Shown here in pieces: positions 42,485 through 49,533 of a DNA stretch of 64,000 bases. The notes under the pieces are model-generated. The model saw only the letters and a list, made by a program, of their open reading frames with translations. It did not search any database and was not told the origin of the DNA. How positions within the stretch are numbered: position 1 is the stretch's first letter; the number at the start of each line of letters is the position of its first letter. The DNA is from Clostridium sp. UBA1056 (lineage in GTDB: Bacteria; Bacillota; Clostridia; Clostridiales; Clostridiaceae). The position numbers and the translations under genes are program-made. Where the stretch lies: assembly GCA_002316385.1 (NCBI GenBank), contig DCDL01000024.1, forward strand, positions 62,001 through 126,000, in the 5' to 3' direction.

Positions 42485-42955
42485 ATGAGTTGGTCGGACT
42501 TGAAAAGAAAATATAAAGGAGTTGAGCTTACAGAATTCTTAATAATTGAGTATATATCATTAGGATGTTACAGAGAGCTAGAGTTAAAGTATAACGTAAG
42601 TAAGCCATGTATAGAGTCAGCTATTAAAGCTAATTTAGAGTATGTGAGAGATGAAAAACCATACCTATATGAACTTTATAAGGATAAAGTAGCCTGGAAT
42701 AAGAAAAATGGTGCAAAACTCGTAAAGAAACGACCTAAGAAATATAACACATATGGCATTTACTGTAAGGGGTTAAAACCTTTTAAGCCCCAAATGTTTG
42801 AAACACTACCAGCACAAATGAACTATAAAGAATTTCTAGATTTAATGTTGAAATACAACACAGGTAATAGAACGGGTGATGATCTAATTCACATAGCTGC
42901 TAAGTATGGCACTAGAGTTTATAGGCTAATTAAAAATAAGAAGGTTTTTATATAA
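42485..42955 (+). CDS. Phage hypothetical protein with HTH-like N-terminus
   Basis: The 156-residue basic protein contains a possible helix-turn-helix (IEYISLGCYRELELKYNVSK, about 20-45). The C-terminus also looks like a small DNA-binding unit (DLIHIAAKYGTRVYRLIKNK). It may be a regulator. No family name is recognised. Confidence 0.6.
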   Translation: MSWSDLKRKYKGVELTEFLIIEYISLGCYRELELKYNVSKPCIESAIKANLEYVRDEKPYLYELYKDKVAWNKKNGAKLVKKRPKKYNTYGIYCKGLKPFKPQMFETLPAQMNYKEFLDLMLKYNTGNRTGDDLIHIAAKYGTRVYRLIKNKKVFI

Positions 42956-42981
42956 AAATGATGGGATAGGAGAGAGTTACT

Positions 42982-43383
42982 ATGATTATAGTTGAAGGTA
43001 AGATTAAAGGAAAAGCTAGACCAAGAGTTTATAACGGACATGCTATGACACCACAAGATAGTGTTAATTATGAAAATTGGGTAAGGCTTTGCTATCAACA
43101 ACAAGGAGGAATACATCTTGAAGGACCTATAAAGGCAAATATAATTGTTTTTCATAAGGTACCTAAGAGTTGTACTAAGAGAAGGTTAAAAGAAATTAGA
43201 GAAGGTTTTGAGTATCCACAGAAAAAACCTGATGCTGATAATATAGCAAAGATAGTTTTAGATAGCTTAAATAAAATAGCATATGATGATGATAGCCAGG
43301 TAGTAGAATTAACAGTCATAAAAAGATGGACTGAAGATATAGAAAGAATTGAATTTAAATTGGAGGGAATTAGTAATGAATAA
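42982..43383 (+). CDS. rusA: RusA-family Holliday junction resolvase (copy 1)
   Basis: The 133-residue endonuclease cleaves Holliday junctions symmetrically and resolves branched phage DNA. Motifs are GKIKGKARPRVYNGHAMTP near the start and the acidic active-site segment KPDADNIAKIVLDSLNKIAY then DDDSQVVEL. AGGAGAG precedes the ATG. A second RusA paralogue lies 3.4 kb downstream in the same prophage. Confidence 0.93.
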   Translation: MIIVEGKIKGKARPRVYNGHAMTPQDSVNYENWVRLCYQQQGGIHLEGPIKANIIVFHKVPKSCTKRRLKEIREGFEYPQKKPDADNIAKIVLDSLNKIAYDDDSQVVELTVIKRWTEDIERIEFKLEGISNE

Positions 43384-43798
43384 AATAAGTGAAAAGTTAG
43401 ATTTATCAAGAAAGGTATTAGATATAGATATTGAGAGTCCAGTGTTTAATTGTATGTTACATGATCTAAATATGGAGATAGAAAGAGTTATTAAACAAGT
43501 TTATGATGAAAAGTTTGAAGGTGGAGAGATAACATTAAAGCTTAGTATTGAAATTCCAAATGGATATGAAACTATTCCTAAGACTGACGAATTTGGAGAA
43601 ATGATTAACGAAACGTACAAGTACAGAAAGCCTGTATTTGAGCATAAGGTAACTACAACTCTTAAAAAGCAGTACAAAAATGAGGGAATCTTTAATGAAA
43701 AGAGAGATATTCAATTTAAAGATGGCAAGTTTATAGCAGTGCCAATCAAGAGGAGCCAAATGCATATTGATGATTTAATACAAATTTCAAATGAATAA
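43376..43798 (+). CDS. Phage hypothetical protein (140 residues)
   Basis: ATG 43376 follows GGAGGG and overlaps the RusA stop by eight bases. The protein is alpha/beta, with EGGEITLKLSIEIPNGYETI and a beta-rich centre. It is found in many clostridial prophages next to replication genes, but I know no function. Confidence 0.6.
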   Translation: MNKISEKLDLSRKVLDIDIESPVFNCMLHDLNMEIERVIKQVYDEKFEGGEITLKLSIEIPNGYETIPKTDEFGEMINETYKYRKPVFEHKVTTTLKKQYKNEGIFNEKRDIQFKDGKFIAVPIKRSQMHIDDLIQISNE

Positions 43799-43818
43799 TT
43801 AGAGAAATACCCATTAGC

Positions 43819-43846
43819 GAGGGCACAGTATTACACCTGTGTTCTC
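43819..43846 (+). other. Intercistronic hairpin without T-run
   Basis: GAGGGCACAG (43819-43828) pairs with CTGTGTTCTC (43837-43846), ten pairs including two G-U. There is no T-run, so it is more likely an mRNA processing or stability element than a terminator. Confidence 0.45.
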
Positions 43847-43886
43847 ATATAGGAATCAAATAAGAATAAAGTGAGGTTGATAACTG

Positions 43887-44153
43887 ATGAAAAAGATAGT
43901 CATGACTGGAAATAAAGAAAATCTAGAAAAACCAGAAAGTATAATAGAATTTCCAGGAGGTAGCATATCTGTTTGTAGAACTACCCAAAATGAATATTGG
44001 GCGCATATAGAAGTAAATGAAGAACAAATTCTAGATAGTGTAAGAGAAGCGAAAATAGGAGCAATTAAGAAAATTAGATATGATACAAGCGAAGGGGCTG
44101 AAACAGTAGATATAAAAACAAATCATTTTGCTGTGTTAATTGGAGTTTCTTAG
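43887..44153 (+). CDS. Phage hypothetical protein (88 residues)
   Basis: An AGTGAGGTTG site precedes the ATG. The product is a small alpha/beta protein (IIEFPGGSISVCRTTQNEYW). No family is recognised. It lies between a hairpin and the SSB gene. Confidence 0.6.
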   Translation: MKKIVMTGNKENLEKPESIIEFPGGSISVCRTTQNEYWAHIEVNEEQILDSVREAKIGAIKKIRYDTSEGAETVDIKTNHFAVLIGVS

Positions 44154-44200
44154 TAATTTGTAATAAATAAAAAATAGATCAGAGAAGGAGAATGAAAATA

Positions 44201-44584
44201 ATGAATAAGGTAGTTTTAATAGGCCGCATGACTAAGGATCCAGAGTTAAAGTTTACTTCAGGAACAGGAACTGCAGTAGCAACATTTACTATAGCGGTAA
44301 ATAGAAGATTTAAGAAAGAGGGCCAACCAGAAGCCGATTTTATACCAGTAGTAGTATGGGGTAAACAGGCTGAAAGTACTGCAAACTATATGAGTAAGGG
44401 TAAACTTTTAAGTGTAGCAGGTAGAATTGAAACTAGGTCCTATGAAGCCAAGGATGGTGGAAGAAGATATGTTACTGAGGTTGTAGCTGATGAAGTGAGC
44501 TTCTTAGAATATGGTAATAAGAATGAATCGCAGGCAAGTAATGATTATATGCCAGTAGATGATGGAGAAGATATGCCATTCTAA
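44201..44584 (+). CDS. ssb: Single-stranded DNA-binding protein
   Basis: The 127-residue OB-fold protein coats single-stranded DNA during phage replication and recombination. NKVVLIGRMTKDPELKFTSG, FTIAVNRRFKKEGQ and DFIPVVVWGKQAESTANYMS are classical SSB motifs. The acidic C-terminal tip DGEDMPF, which binds partner proteins, is present. ATG 44201 has the better-spaced AAGGAG than ATG 44192. Confidence 0.96.
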   Translation: MNKVVLIGRMTKDPELKFTSGTGTAVATFTIAVNRRFKKEGQPEADFIPVVVWGKQAESTANYMSKGKLLSVAGRIETRSYEAKDGGRRYVTEVVADEVSFLEYGNKNESQASNDYMPVDDGEDMPF

Positions 44585-44609
44585 ATATTAAAAGAAATTA
44601 GGTGATAAA

Positions 44610-45437
44610 TTGAAACTCAAAAGATTAAGCAATATAAAGTGGATAGGTGGAAAACATGGCAAAGAAGAGCTTTATATAGATTTAATGCCTAAGCATAATA
44701 TATTTTGTGATTGTTTCTTTGGATCCGGAGCGGTTCCATTTTATAAAGAGACAGTAAATCCATCAAAGTTAACCATCGTAAATGACATAAACGATAGACT
44801 TGTAAATTATATGATGGTGCTTAAAGATAATCCGGAACAACTATACAAAGAATGTTCAGCATTACCCTATAGTGAAAGTTTATATGAAAAGTGGAAATGG
44901 GAGCCATGGCCGGAGGATAATTTGGAATCAGCAGTTAGGTTTTATTACTTAATGAGGGTTTGCTTTGGAGGTGGAGGACATAAGTACCGAAATGGGATTG
45001 GATTATCTAAAACGCAAAATAAGGCTAAGCAATTAATAAGTGCAACAGAGCTTATACCTGGAATGGCTGAATTAATTAAAACATGGAATATATTAAGTCG
45101 AGATTTTGAAGAAGTAATAAAGTTCTATGATACAGAAGATACACTATTCTTTCTAGATCCACCATATCATGACCATGAAAATATGTACTTTGGAGGATTT
45201 GAAGAGAAGGATCATATTAGGTTAAAAGAAAGACTAGACAAAATAAAAGGAAAAGCCATGGTTTGTTATTATAGTAGTCCACTAATTGATGAACTATACA
45301 AGGATTGGTATGTAATTAAATATAGTACGGCCAGTCAAATAAAAAATAGAGCTGCAGGTGATAAGATGCCAGTTAGAAATGAATTAATTTTAATGAATTA
45401 TGAACCAATGATTGAAGAACAGTTAAAGATATTTTAA
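44610..45437 (+). CDS. DNA adenine-N6 methyltransferase, D12 class (Dam-like)
   Basis: The 275-residue protein has the SAM-binding motif IKWIGGKHGKEE plus FCDCFFGSGAVPFY near the N-terminus and the catalytic motif FFLDPPYHDHE in the middle, so it is a class-alpha N6-adenine methylase. The phage probably uses it to protect its DNA from host restriction. No restriction gene is linked. It starts with TTG behind AGGTGATAA. The recognition sequence cannot be predicted. Confidence 0.9.
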   Translation: MKLKRLSNIKWIGGKHGKEELYIDLMPKHNIFCDCFFGSGAVPFYKETVNPSKLTIVNDINDRLVNYMMVLKDNPEQLYKECSALPYSESLYEKWKWEPWPEDNLESAVRFYYLMRVCFGGGGHKYRNGIGLSKTQNKAKQLISATELIPGMAELIKTWNILSRDFEEVIKFYDTEDTLFFLDPPYHDHENMYFGGFEEKDHIRLKERLDKIKGKAMVCYYSSPLIDELYKDWYVIKYSTASQIKNRAAGDKMPVRNELILMNYEPMIEEQLKIF

Positions 45438-45450
45438 GTTCAGGACTAAG

Positions 45451-45492
45451 GTCATATGGGAGTACTGCTGCAAGGTGGTATTCTTATATGAC
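45451..45492 (+). other. 15-bp intercistronic hairpin
   Basis: Positions 45451-45465 pair with 45478-45492 over 15 bp (G-U pairs included), with a 12-base loop. It lies between the methylase gene and the next ribosome binding site and has no T-run, so it is not a typical terminator. Confidence 0.5.
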
Positions 45493-45523
45493 AATCATAT
45501 AAGAATTGGTTAGGAGATATGGC

Positions 45524-45742
45524 ATGAAGAAACTTAGCAACATGGGTGGCGGAGAATTTGAGTTCAACCCTTTAGGCTTAGATAAGAAAATTAACAAAAG
45601 AGAAAAGTACTTTGAAAAGTCCCTAGAAGATTTAGAAAATCTAATTGATAAATTGGGAACTGAGTATGTAAAAGAAGAATTAGGAATCAAAGAAAATTTT
45701 GAGAAGGATGTAATTAGACAAATGATGCTTAAGAGAATGTAG
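45524..45742 (+). CDS. Phage hypothetical protein (72 residues)
   Basis: ATG 45524 follows AGGAG. The protein is charged, with a long helix (KINKREKYFEKSLEDLENLI). Unknown function; it is the last rightward gene before a leftward secreted-protein gene. Confidence 0.55.
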   Translation: MKKLSNMGGGEFEFNPLGLDKKINKREKYFEKSLEDLENLIDKLGTEYVKEELGIKENFEKDVIRQMMLKRM

Positions 45743-45781
45743 TGAGTAATTCAACTAAATTATAAAGACTTTAATAAATAA

Positions 45782-45815
45782 AAAAGGACACGCTATTGTG
45801 CCCCTTTGTCAATAA
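45782..45815 (-). terminator. Terminator overlapping the 3' end of the secreted-protein gene
   Basis: On the minus strand AAAGGGGCAC pairs with GTGTCCTTT (one bulge) and runs into a T-rich stretch. The stem overlaps the stop codon. Confidence 0.55.
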
Positions 45816-46122
45816 ATACTTCACCGTTACCAACTATTACAATTCTATAGTCAGGTTTAAGAGGAATCAAATTATATTTAGCTGACTTAGGTTCTAGACG
45901 AATAGATTGTATTATAAGTTGATTTTCATCATAAAGAGTAAGATAAACACTATAAGTTGGTGAGATATTTTGAACGATATAAGTTTCATTTGCTGAAAAA
46001 TTAAAATCAGCTGCTTTATAAACACCCTCTTTAAATACGTTAGCAGCAAATGCAGGTGTTGCAATAAATGTACTAAATACTAATGTCATTAAAATTAATA
46101 ATATAGTAGCAAATTTTTTCAT
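45793..46122 (-). CDS. Small secreted protein, leftward moron gene
   Basis: The 109-residue product has a clear Sec signal peptide (MKKFATILLILMTLVFSTFI, cleavage after AFA at about residue 26). The mature domain is about 83 residues, beta-rich, with no cysteine. It is encoded against the direction of all neighbouring early genes and has its own AAAGGTGG site and terminator. This is the usual look of a lysogenic-conversion gene expressed from the prophage. Function unknown. The upstream 26 codons of the open frame are not used, as no site precedes them. Confidence 0.7.
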   Translation of the reverse strand: MKKFATILLILMTLVFSTFIATPAFAANVFKEGVYKAADFNFSANETYIVQNISPTYSVYLTLYDENQLIIQSIRLEPKSAKYNLIPLKPDYRIVIVGNGEVFIDKGAQ

Positions 46123-46305
46123 AGTATAACCACCTTTCAGACTTATTTTGTGTAATAGCAATAATAATATACAGATTTGTGGTTTAGGAAAACAGGTCAT
46201 ATATGGTGAATAATTAGCAATTCAAATATAAGCAGAAATAAGCAAGCATGAGAGTGTAAGTACACATATTGTAGATATGGTGAAATAGAAAGGAGATTTG
46301 TAGAT

Positions 46306-46590
46306 ATGGATAATACAGAAATAATTGAGTTAATGTGGTTAAAATTAAATGGTTTTAACTATATTGTTAGAAACCAAATAGGCTCTGTTGAAGCATTTGT
46401 GAATAAACCACATAGAAATTTTGGACATGGATATGCAACATGGGTTGAAAATAAATATCCCATGACATATGAAGAAATGAAGCGAAGAAAAGATATAGAA
46501 TTAGGAAAATATGATTTCATAGAATGGGATAATGAACCAATTTTGATAAGTGGATTAATGGACAGATATCAAATTGTTATAAAGGATTAA
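46306..46590 (+). CDS. Phage hypothetical protein (94 residues)
   Basis: AAAGGAG precedes the ATG. The product is a small acidic alpha/beta protein (VEAFVNKPHRNFGHGYATWV, WDNEPILISGLMDRYQIVIK). Family not recognised. Confidence 0.6.
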   Translation: MDNTEIIELMWLKLNGFNYIVRNQIGSVEAFVNKPHRNFGHGYATWVENKYPMTYEEMKRRKDIELGKYDFIEWDNEPILISGLMDRYQIVIKD

Positions 46591-46627
46591 TTTATAATTC
46601 AAAGATTTTAAGTAGTTGTATAAATAA

Positions 46628-46665
46628 CAACAACTGAGGGTATAGGACAATCCTACATCCTCTCG
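46628..46665 (+). other. Intercistronic hairpin
   Basis: GAGGGTATAGGA pairs with TCCTACATCCTC around a three-base loop, with one mismatch. No T-run follows. It resembles the hairpins at 43819 and 45451 in position, just before a small gene. Confidence 0.4.
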
Positions 46666-46713
46666 ATATAGATTGGATACGATAAAATTGAATAAAATTA
46701 GAGGTAAAGAGAT

Positions 46714-46809
46714 ATGAAATTAATAGATTTTTTAGAGAGATATGTATTTGTGAATAGTGAAGAAGAGGAGGAAGAAGATGATAGTAGTAAAAGGGAAGAT
46801 AAAAGGTAA
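46714..46809 (+). CDS. Tiny acidic phage ORF (31 residues)
   Basis: AGAGGTAAAG precedes an ATG opening MKLIDFLERYVFVNSEEEEE, followed by a short charged tail. It overlaps the second RusA start, whose ribosome binding site is inside it, so it may serve as a translational coupler. Weak evidence overall. Confidence 0.4.
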   Translation: MKLIDFLERYVFVNSEEEEEEDDSSKREDKR

Positions 46810-47179
46810 AGCTAGACCGAGAGTCTATAACGGACATGCTATGACTCCTAAGGATACAGTTAATTATGAGAATTGGGTAAGGATTAATTATAAGGAGCAA
46901 GATGGAAAATATTTAGATGGACCAATTAAAGCTAGAATAATAGCTTATTATCCAATAATGAGTAGTTACCCTAAAAAAAGAGTAAAGGCTATAAAAGAAG
47001 GATTAGAGTATCCAACTAAAAAGCCAGATGGAGATAATATTGCAAAGATAATTTTAGATAGCTTAAATGGAATAGCATTTAAAGATGATAGTCAAATTGT
47101 AGAGCTTACTATACTTAAGAGATATACAGAAGAACTGGAGAGAGTTGAGTTTGAACTGGAGGAGATAAAGCTTGAATAA
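46778..47179 (+). CDS. rusA: RusA-family Holliday junction resolvase (copy 2)
   Basis: This 133-residue protein has the same motifs as the first copy: GKIKGKARPRVYNGHAMTPK and KPDGDNIAKIILDSLNGIAF then KDDSQIVEL. One active-site-region residue differs (Ala to Gly next to the Asp). ATG 46778 is chosen because GAGGAGG lies just upstream. It overlaps the next gene by eight bases. Confidence 0.92.
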   Translation: MIVVKGKIKGKARPRVYNGHAMTPKDTVNYENWVRINYKEQDGKYLDGPIKARIIAYYPIMSSYPKKRVKAIKEGLEYPTKKPDGDNIAKIILDSLNGIAFKDDSQIVELTILKRYTEELERVEFELEEIKLE

Positions 47180-47708
47180 AGAACTATTTAGAAAGACAGA
47201 AGGCGAATTATATGGTTATTTCCATGACATAGAGGATTTAAAGAGAGTAAGAGCAGAAATAGTATCTCTTAATATTGCTATAGAAAACTTAGACAAACGA
47301 ATTAGAGAATGTAATGTTAGTATAGATCCAGAACAAAGTGGATGTATGCAGCTTACAGAAAGAGTTCAAACTTCTACAAACTATACAAGCTATGTTGAAA
47401 AAGAGATAACTAAAGCTATAGGAGATATGGAAAGAGAACAGGCACATAAGATAAGAAAGCTATTTAAGCTAGAATGTAGAGAGAGAAATCTAAGCTACAA
47501 GGTTGAGAATATGGAAAGAAACATATGTATGTTAAAAGAAGAATATAAGAAGTTTCTAGAACTAAAGTATAACACTGTGGTATATGAAAAGATGGGAATG
47601 AGGGATATAGCTCTAGAATTAAATATGGGTAAGAATAGAGCTTATGAACTTAGAGAGAAATTAGTAAATGATATAGCAAGATTTAATAAAAATTTCGAGA
47701 CAAAATAG
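47172..47708 (+). CDS. ArpU/RinA-like phage late transcription regulator
   Basis: The 178-residue protein is helical, with a C-terminal sigma-70 region-4-like helix-turn-helix (MRDIALELNMGKNRAYELRE). This fold is typical of ArpU/RinA-type activators that switch on packaging and structural genes. Its position directly upstream of the tRNA/terminase region fits. It starts with TTG, coupled to the RusA stop. Confidence 0.75.
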   Translation: MNKELFRKTEGELYGYFHDIEDLKRVRAEIVSLNIAIENLDKRIRECNVSIDPEQSGCMQLTERVQTSTNYTSYVEKEITKAIGDMEREQAHKIRKLFKLECRERNLSYKVENMERNICMLKEEYKKFLELKYNTVVYEKMGMRDIALELNMGKNRAYELREKLVNDIARFNKNFETK

Positions 47709-47832
47709 GGACAAAGTAAGGCCACATGAAAGAAAAAAGTTTAGTAAACTATTATTAAGGAAAGTTAATTTTTCTCATGATTCCCCATAGTAAATAATTA
47801 CCCTGCAGATTTAAAAGTCTGTGGGGCAATGT

Positions 47833-47924
47833 GGAGATATAACCCTAATGGTAAGGGAGCAACTTGCTAAGTTGCCAGTAATCGAGTAATCGGTGTATAG
47901 GTTCAAGTCCTATTATCTCCGCCA
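47833..47924 (+). tRNA. tRNA-Ser (anticodon GCU)
   Basis: A 92-base class-II tRNA is readable. Acceptor GGAGATA pairs with TATCTCC, the D-loop contains TAATGGTAA, and the anticodon arm is GCAAC-TTGCTAA-GTTGC with GCT at the anticodon. A long variable arm and a T-arm ATAGG-TTCAAGT-CCTAT follow, and CCA is encoded. It reads AGC/AGU codons. It stands alone in the prophage, between the late regulator and the TIR-like gene. Confidence 0.9.
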
Positions 47925-47949
47925 TTATCCATAAACCCTAACATAATAT

Positions 47950-47985
47950 AAAGGCACTTATAGAAATATAGGTGTCTTTTATTGT
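47950..47985 (+). terminator. Terminator after tRNA-Ser
   Basis: An 11-bp stem (47951-47961 with 47968-47978) with two G-U pairs is followed by a T-rich run. Confidence 0.75.
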
Positions 47986-47991
47986 TATAAT
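47983..47991 (+). promoter_or_regulatory. Extended -10 promoter for the TIR-like gene
   Basis: TGTTATAAT is an extended -10 (TGnTATAAT), directly after the tRNA terminator and about 39 bases before the start codon at 48030. No good -35 is present. Confidence 0.5.
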
Positions 47992-48029
47992 TTAGAAGGT
48001 GTTGTAGAATATTTATAGGAGGGGATATT

Positions 48030-48980
48030 ATGGAAGAAAATACTGTAGAAATAATGGAAAGTTCGAATAAAGAAATAGAATTAAAAACATGTTTTGTAAT
48101 TACTCCTATAGGTGATGAAAATTCATCTATAAGAAGACATATTGATGGGGTAATAAATGCAGCAATCATACCTGCTTTGGGAGATGATTATAAAATAAAA
48201 GTAGCGCATAAATTTACGTCACCAGGATCTATCAATAAACAAGTTATAATTGAAATTTATAATGCTGATTTAGTAGTCGCAAATCTAACAGAGCTAAATC
48301 CTAATGTAATGTATGAACTAGCTATTAGACATGCATTAAAAAAACCTGTAATAATGATCATGGAAAAGGAGAGCAATAAATTACCTTTTGATGTAGCTAC
48401 TGAAAGAACTATATTTTATAAAAATGACTTTCAAGGGGTATTAGATTTAAAAGATCAGTTGATTCAAGCTGAGGAGGCAATAAAGGATAATTGCAACTTA
48501 TCAAATCCTATTTATGATGCATTAGAAAATTATATGCAAGATGAGAAGTTAATAAAGAAGATAGAGAGTGAGAGTTCAGAAGATGTGAGTGTGCTAAAAA
48601 GTATTTTGCTTAAAATTGATAGCTTAGAGAAATCCATTATTAATAGCAATTCAGAAGTTGCAGTAACAGAAAGCTATTGTAATGTTAGTTTTAATGTAGA
48701 TGTAGAATATTTAGGTGAACTTTCTAGAGAAGATTACAATAAAATCAGATTAAATGTCAAGAGAAGGCTAATAAGAAAAATAGACCTTAATTTTGGTATA
48801 AGTGCTTCAATATCAATAGATGATGATTATAGACTTATTATAATAAGAGCCAGAATATTAGAGAGGATAGTGAATAATTCAAAGTTTATTAATGATATAG
48901 GACGAATAATTAGAGAAACTATAAATAGTGCTGATGAAAGGATTGAATTTAGAGGAATGTCAATAACAAGTCATGAATAG
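48030..48980 (+). CDS. TIR/nucleoside 2-deoxyribosyltransferase-like protein with unknown C-domain
   Basis: Residues about 22-140 form a Rossmann-like domain of the TIR/nucleoside deoxyribosyltransferase group (CFVITPIGDENSSIRRHIDG, IYNADLVVANLTELNPNVMY, ELAIRHALKKPVIMI). The conserved NPNVMYELA motif supplies a glutamate where these folds place the catalytic Glu. A coiled coil (about 180-210) and a C-terminal alpha/beta domain (about 220-316) of unknown kind follow. Such proteins are predicted to process NAD or nucleotides in defence. The gene has its own extended -10 promoter and terminator within the prophage, so it is a moron, possibly for superinfection exclusion. Confidence 0.7.
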   Translation: MEENTVEIMESSNKEIELKTCFVITPIGDENSSIRRHIDGVINAAIIPALGDDYKIKVAHKFTSPGSINKQVIIEIYNADLVVANLTELNPNVMYELAIRHALKKPVIMIMEKESNKLPFDVATERTIFYKNDFQGVLDLKDQLIQAEEAIKDNCNLSNPIYDALENYMQDEKLIKKIESESSEDVSVLKSILLKIDSLEKSIINSNSEVAVTESYCNVSFNVDVEYLGELSREDYNKIRLNVKRRLIRKIDLNFGISASISIDDDYRLIIIRARILERIVNNSKFINDIGRIIRETINSADERIEFRGMSITSHE

Positions 48981-48986
48981 AGCTTA

Positions 48987-49020
48987 AAAGGAACTCTAGA
49001 AATAGGGTTCTTTTTATTTT
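48987..49020 (+). terminator. Terminator of the TIR-like gene
   Basis: Positions 48987-48998 pair with 49005-49016 over 12 bp, with two G-U pairs, and run into T-rich sequence. Confidence 0.75.
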
Positions 49021-49083
49021 ATCTACAATATATTGTGTATAATGTGGACAAGTGATACTACATATAGAAAGTGAGGTGAGTTC

Positions 49084-49533
49084 ATGGCAAAGTCAAAATA
49101 TGAAACTAATGTTAAAGATAAGTTGCTATTAGTAGAAGCGTGGGCTAGAAATGGACTCACTGATGAACAAATAGCAAAGAATTTAGGTATAAGCAAAGAT
49201 ACATTCTATAAATATAAAAAAGAACATACTGACTTTTCTGACTCCCTAAAAAGGGGCAAGGAAGTAGTAGATATAGAAGTAGAAAATGCTTTATTAAGAC
49301 GAGCTTTAGGTTATAAGTATGATGAAGTAACTAAAGAGATTAATGAAACAACAGGAAAGTTGCAAGTATCTAAGATAGTAACAAAGGAAGTTGTTCCAGA
49401 TACTACAGCTCAAATATTCTGGTTAAAGAATAGAAAGCCACTAGAGTGGAGAGATAAGAGAGATGTTGAGCATAGTGGTAATATAGCTAATGAGGTTAAT
49501 ATAACGATAGATGGTGATGATTATGGGGATTAA
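49084..49533 (+). CDS. terS: Terminase small subunit
   Basis: This 149-residue protein is the DNA-recognition part of the packaging motor. The N-terminal helix-turn-helix (NGLTDEQIAKNLGISKDTFY) is followed by a helical oligomerisation region and a conserved-looking ALGYKYDEVTKE, QIFWLKNRKPLEWRDKRDVE tail, found in many Firmicute phage terminases. AGTGAGGTGAG precedes the ATG. It overlaps the large subunit start. Confidence 0.88.
   Translation: MAKSKYETNVKDKLLLVEAWARNGLTDEQIAKNLGISKDTFYKYKKEHTDFSDSLKRGKEVVDIEVENALLRRALGYKYDEVTKEINETTGKLQVSKIVTKEVVPDTTAQIFWLKNRKPLEWRDKRDVEHSGNIANEVNITIDGDDYGD

Noticed and set aside
47801..47826. Second tRNA (Leu/Lys-like anticodon arm) before tRNA-Ser
   Set aside because: Only a hairpin resembling an anticodon arm is present; no acceptor, D or T arms could be built around it.
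47903..48169. Leftward 88-codon frame
   Set aside because: It runs through the tRNA end, terminator and promoter of the TIR-like gene and has no coding character.
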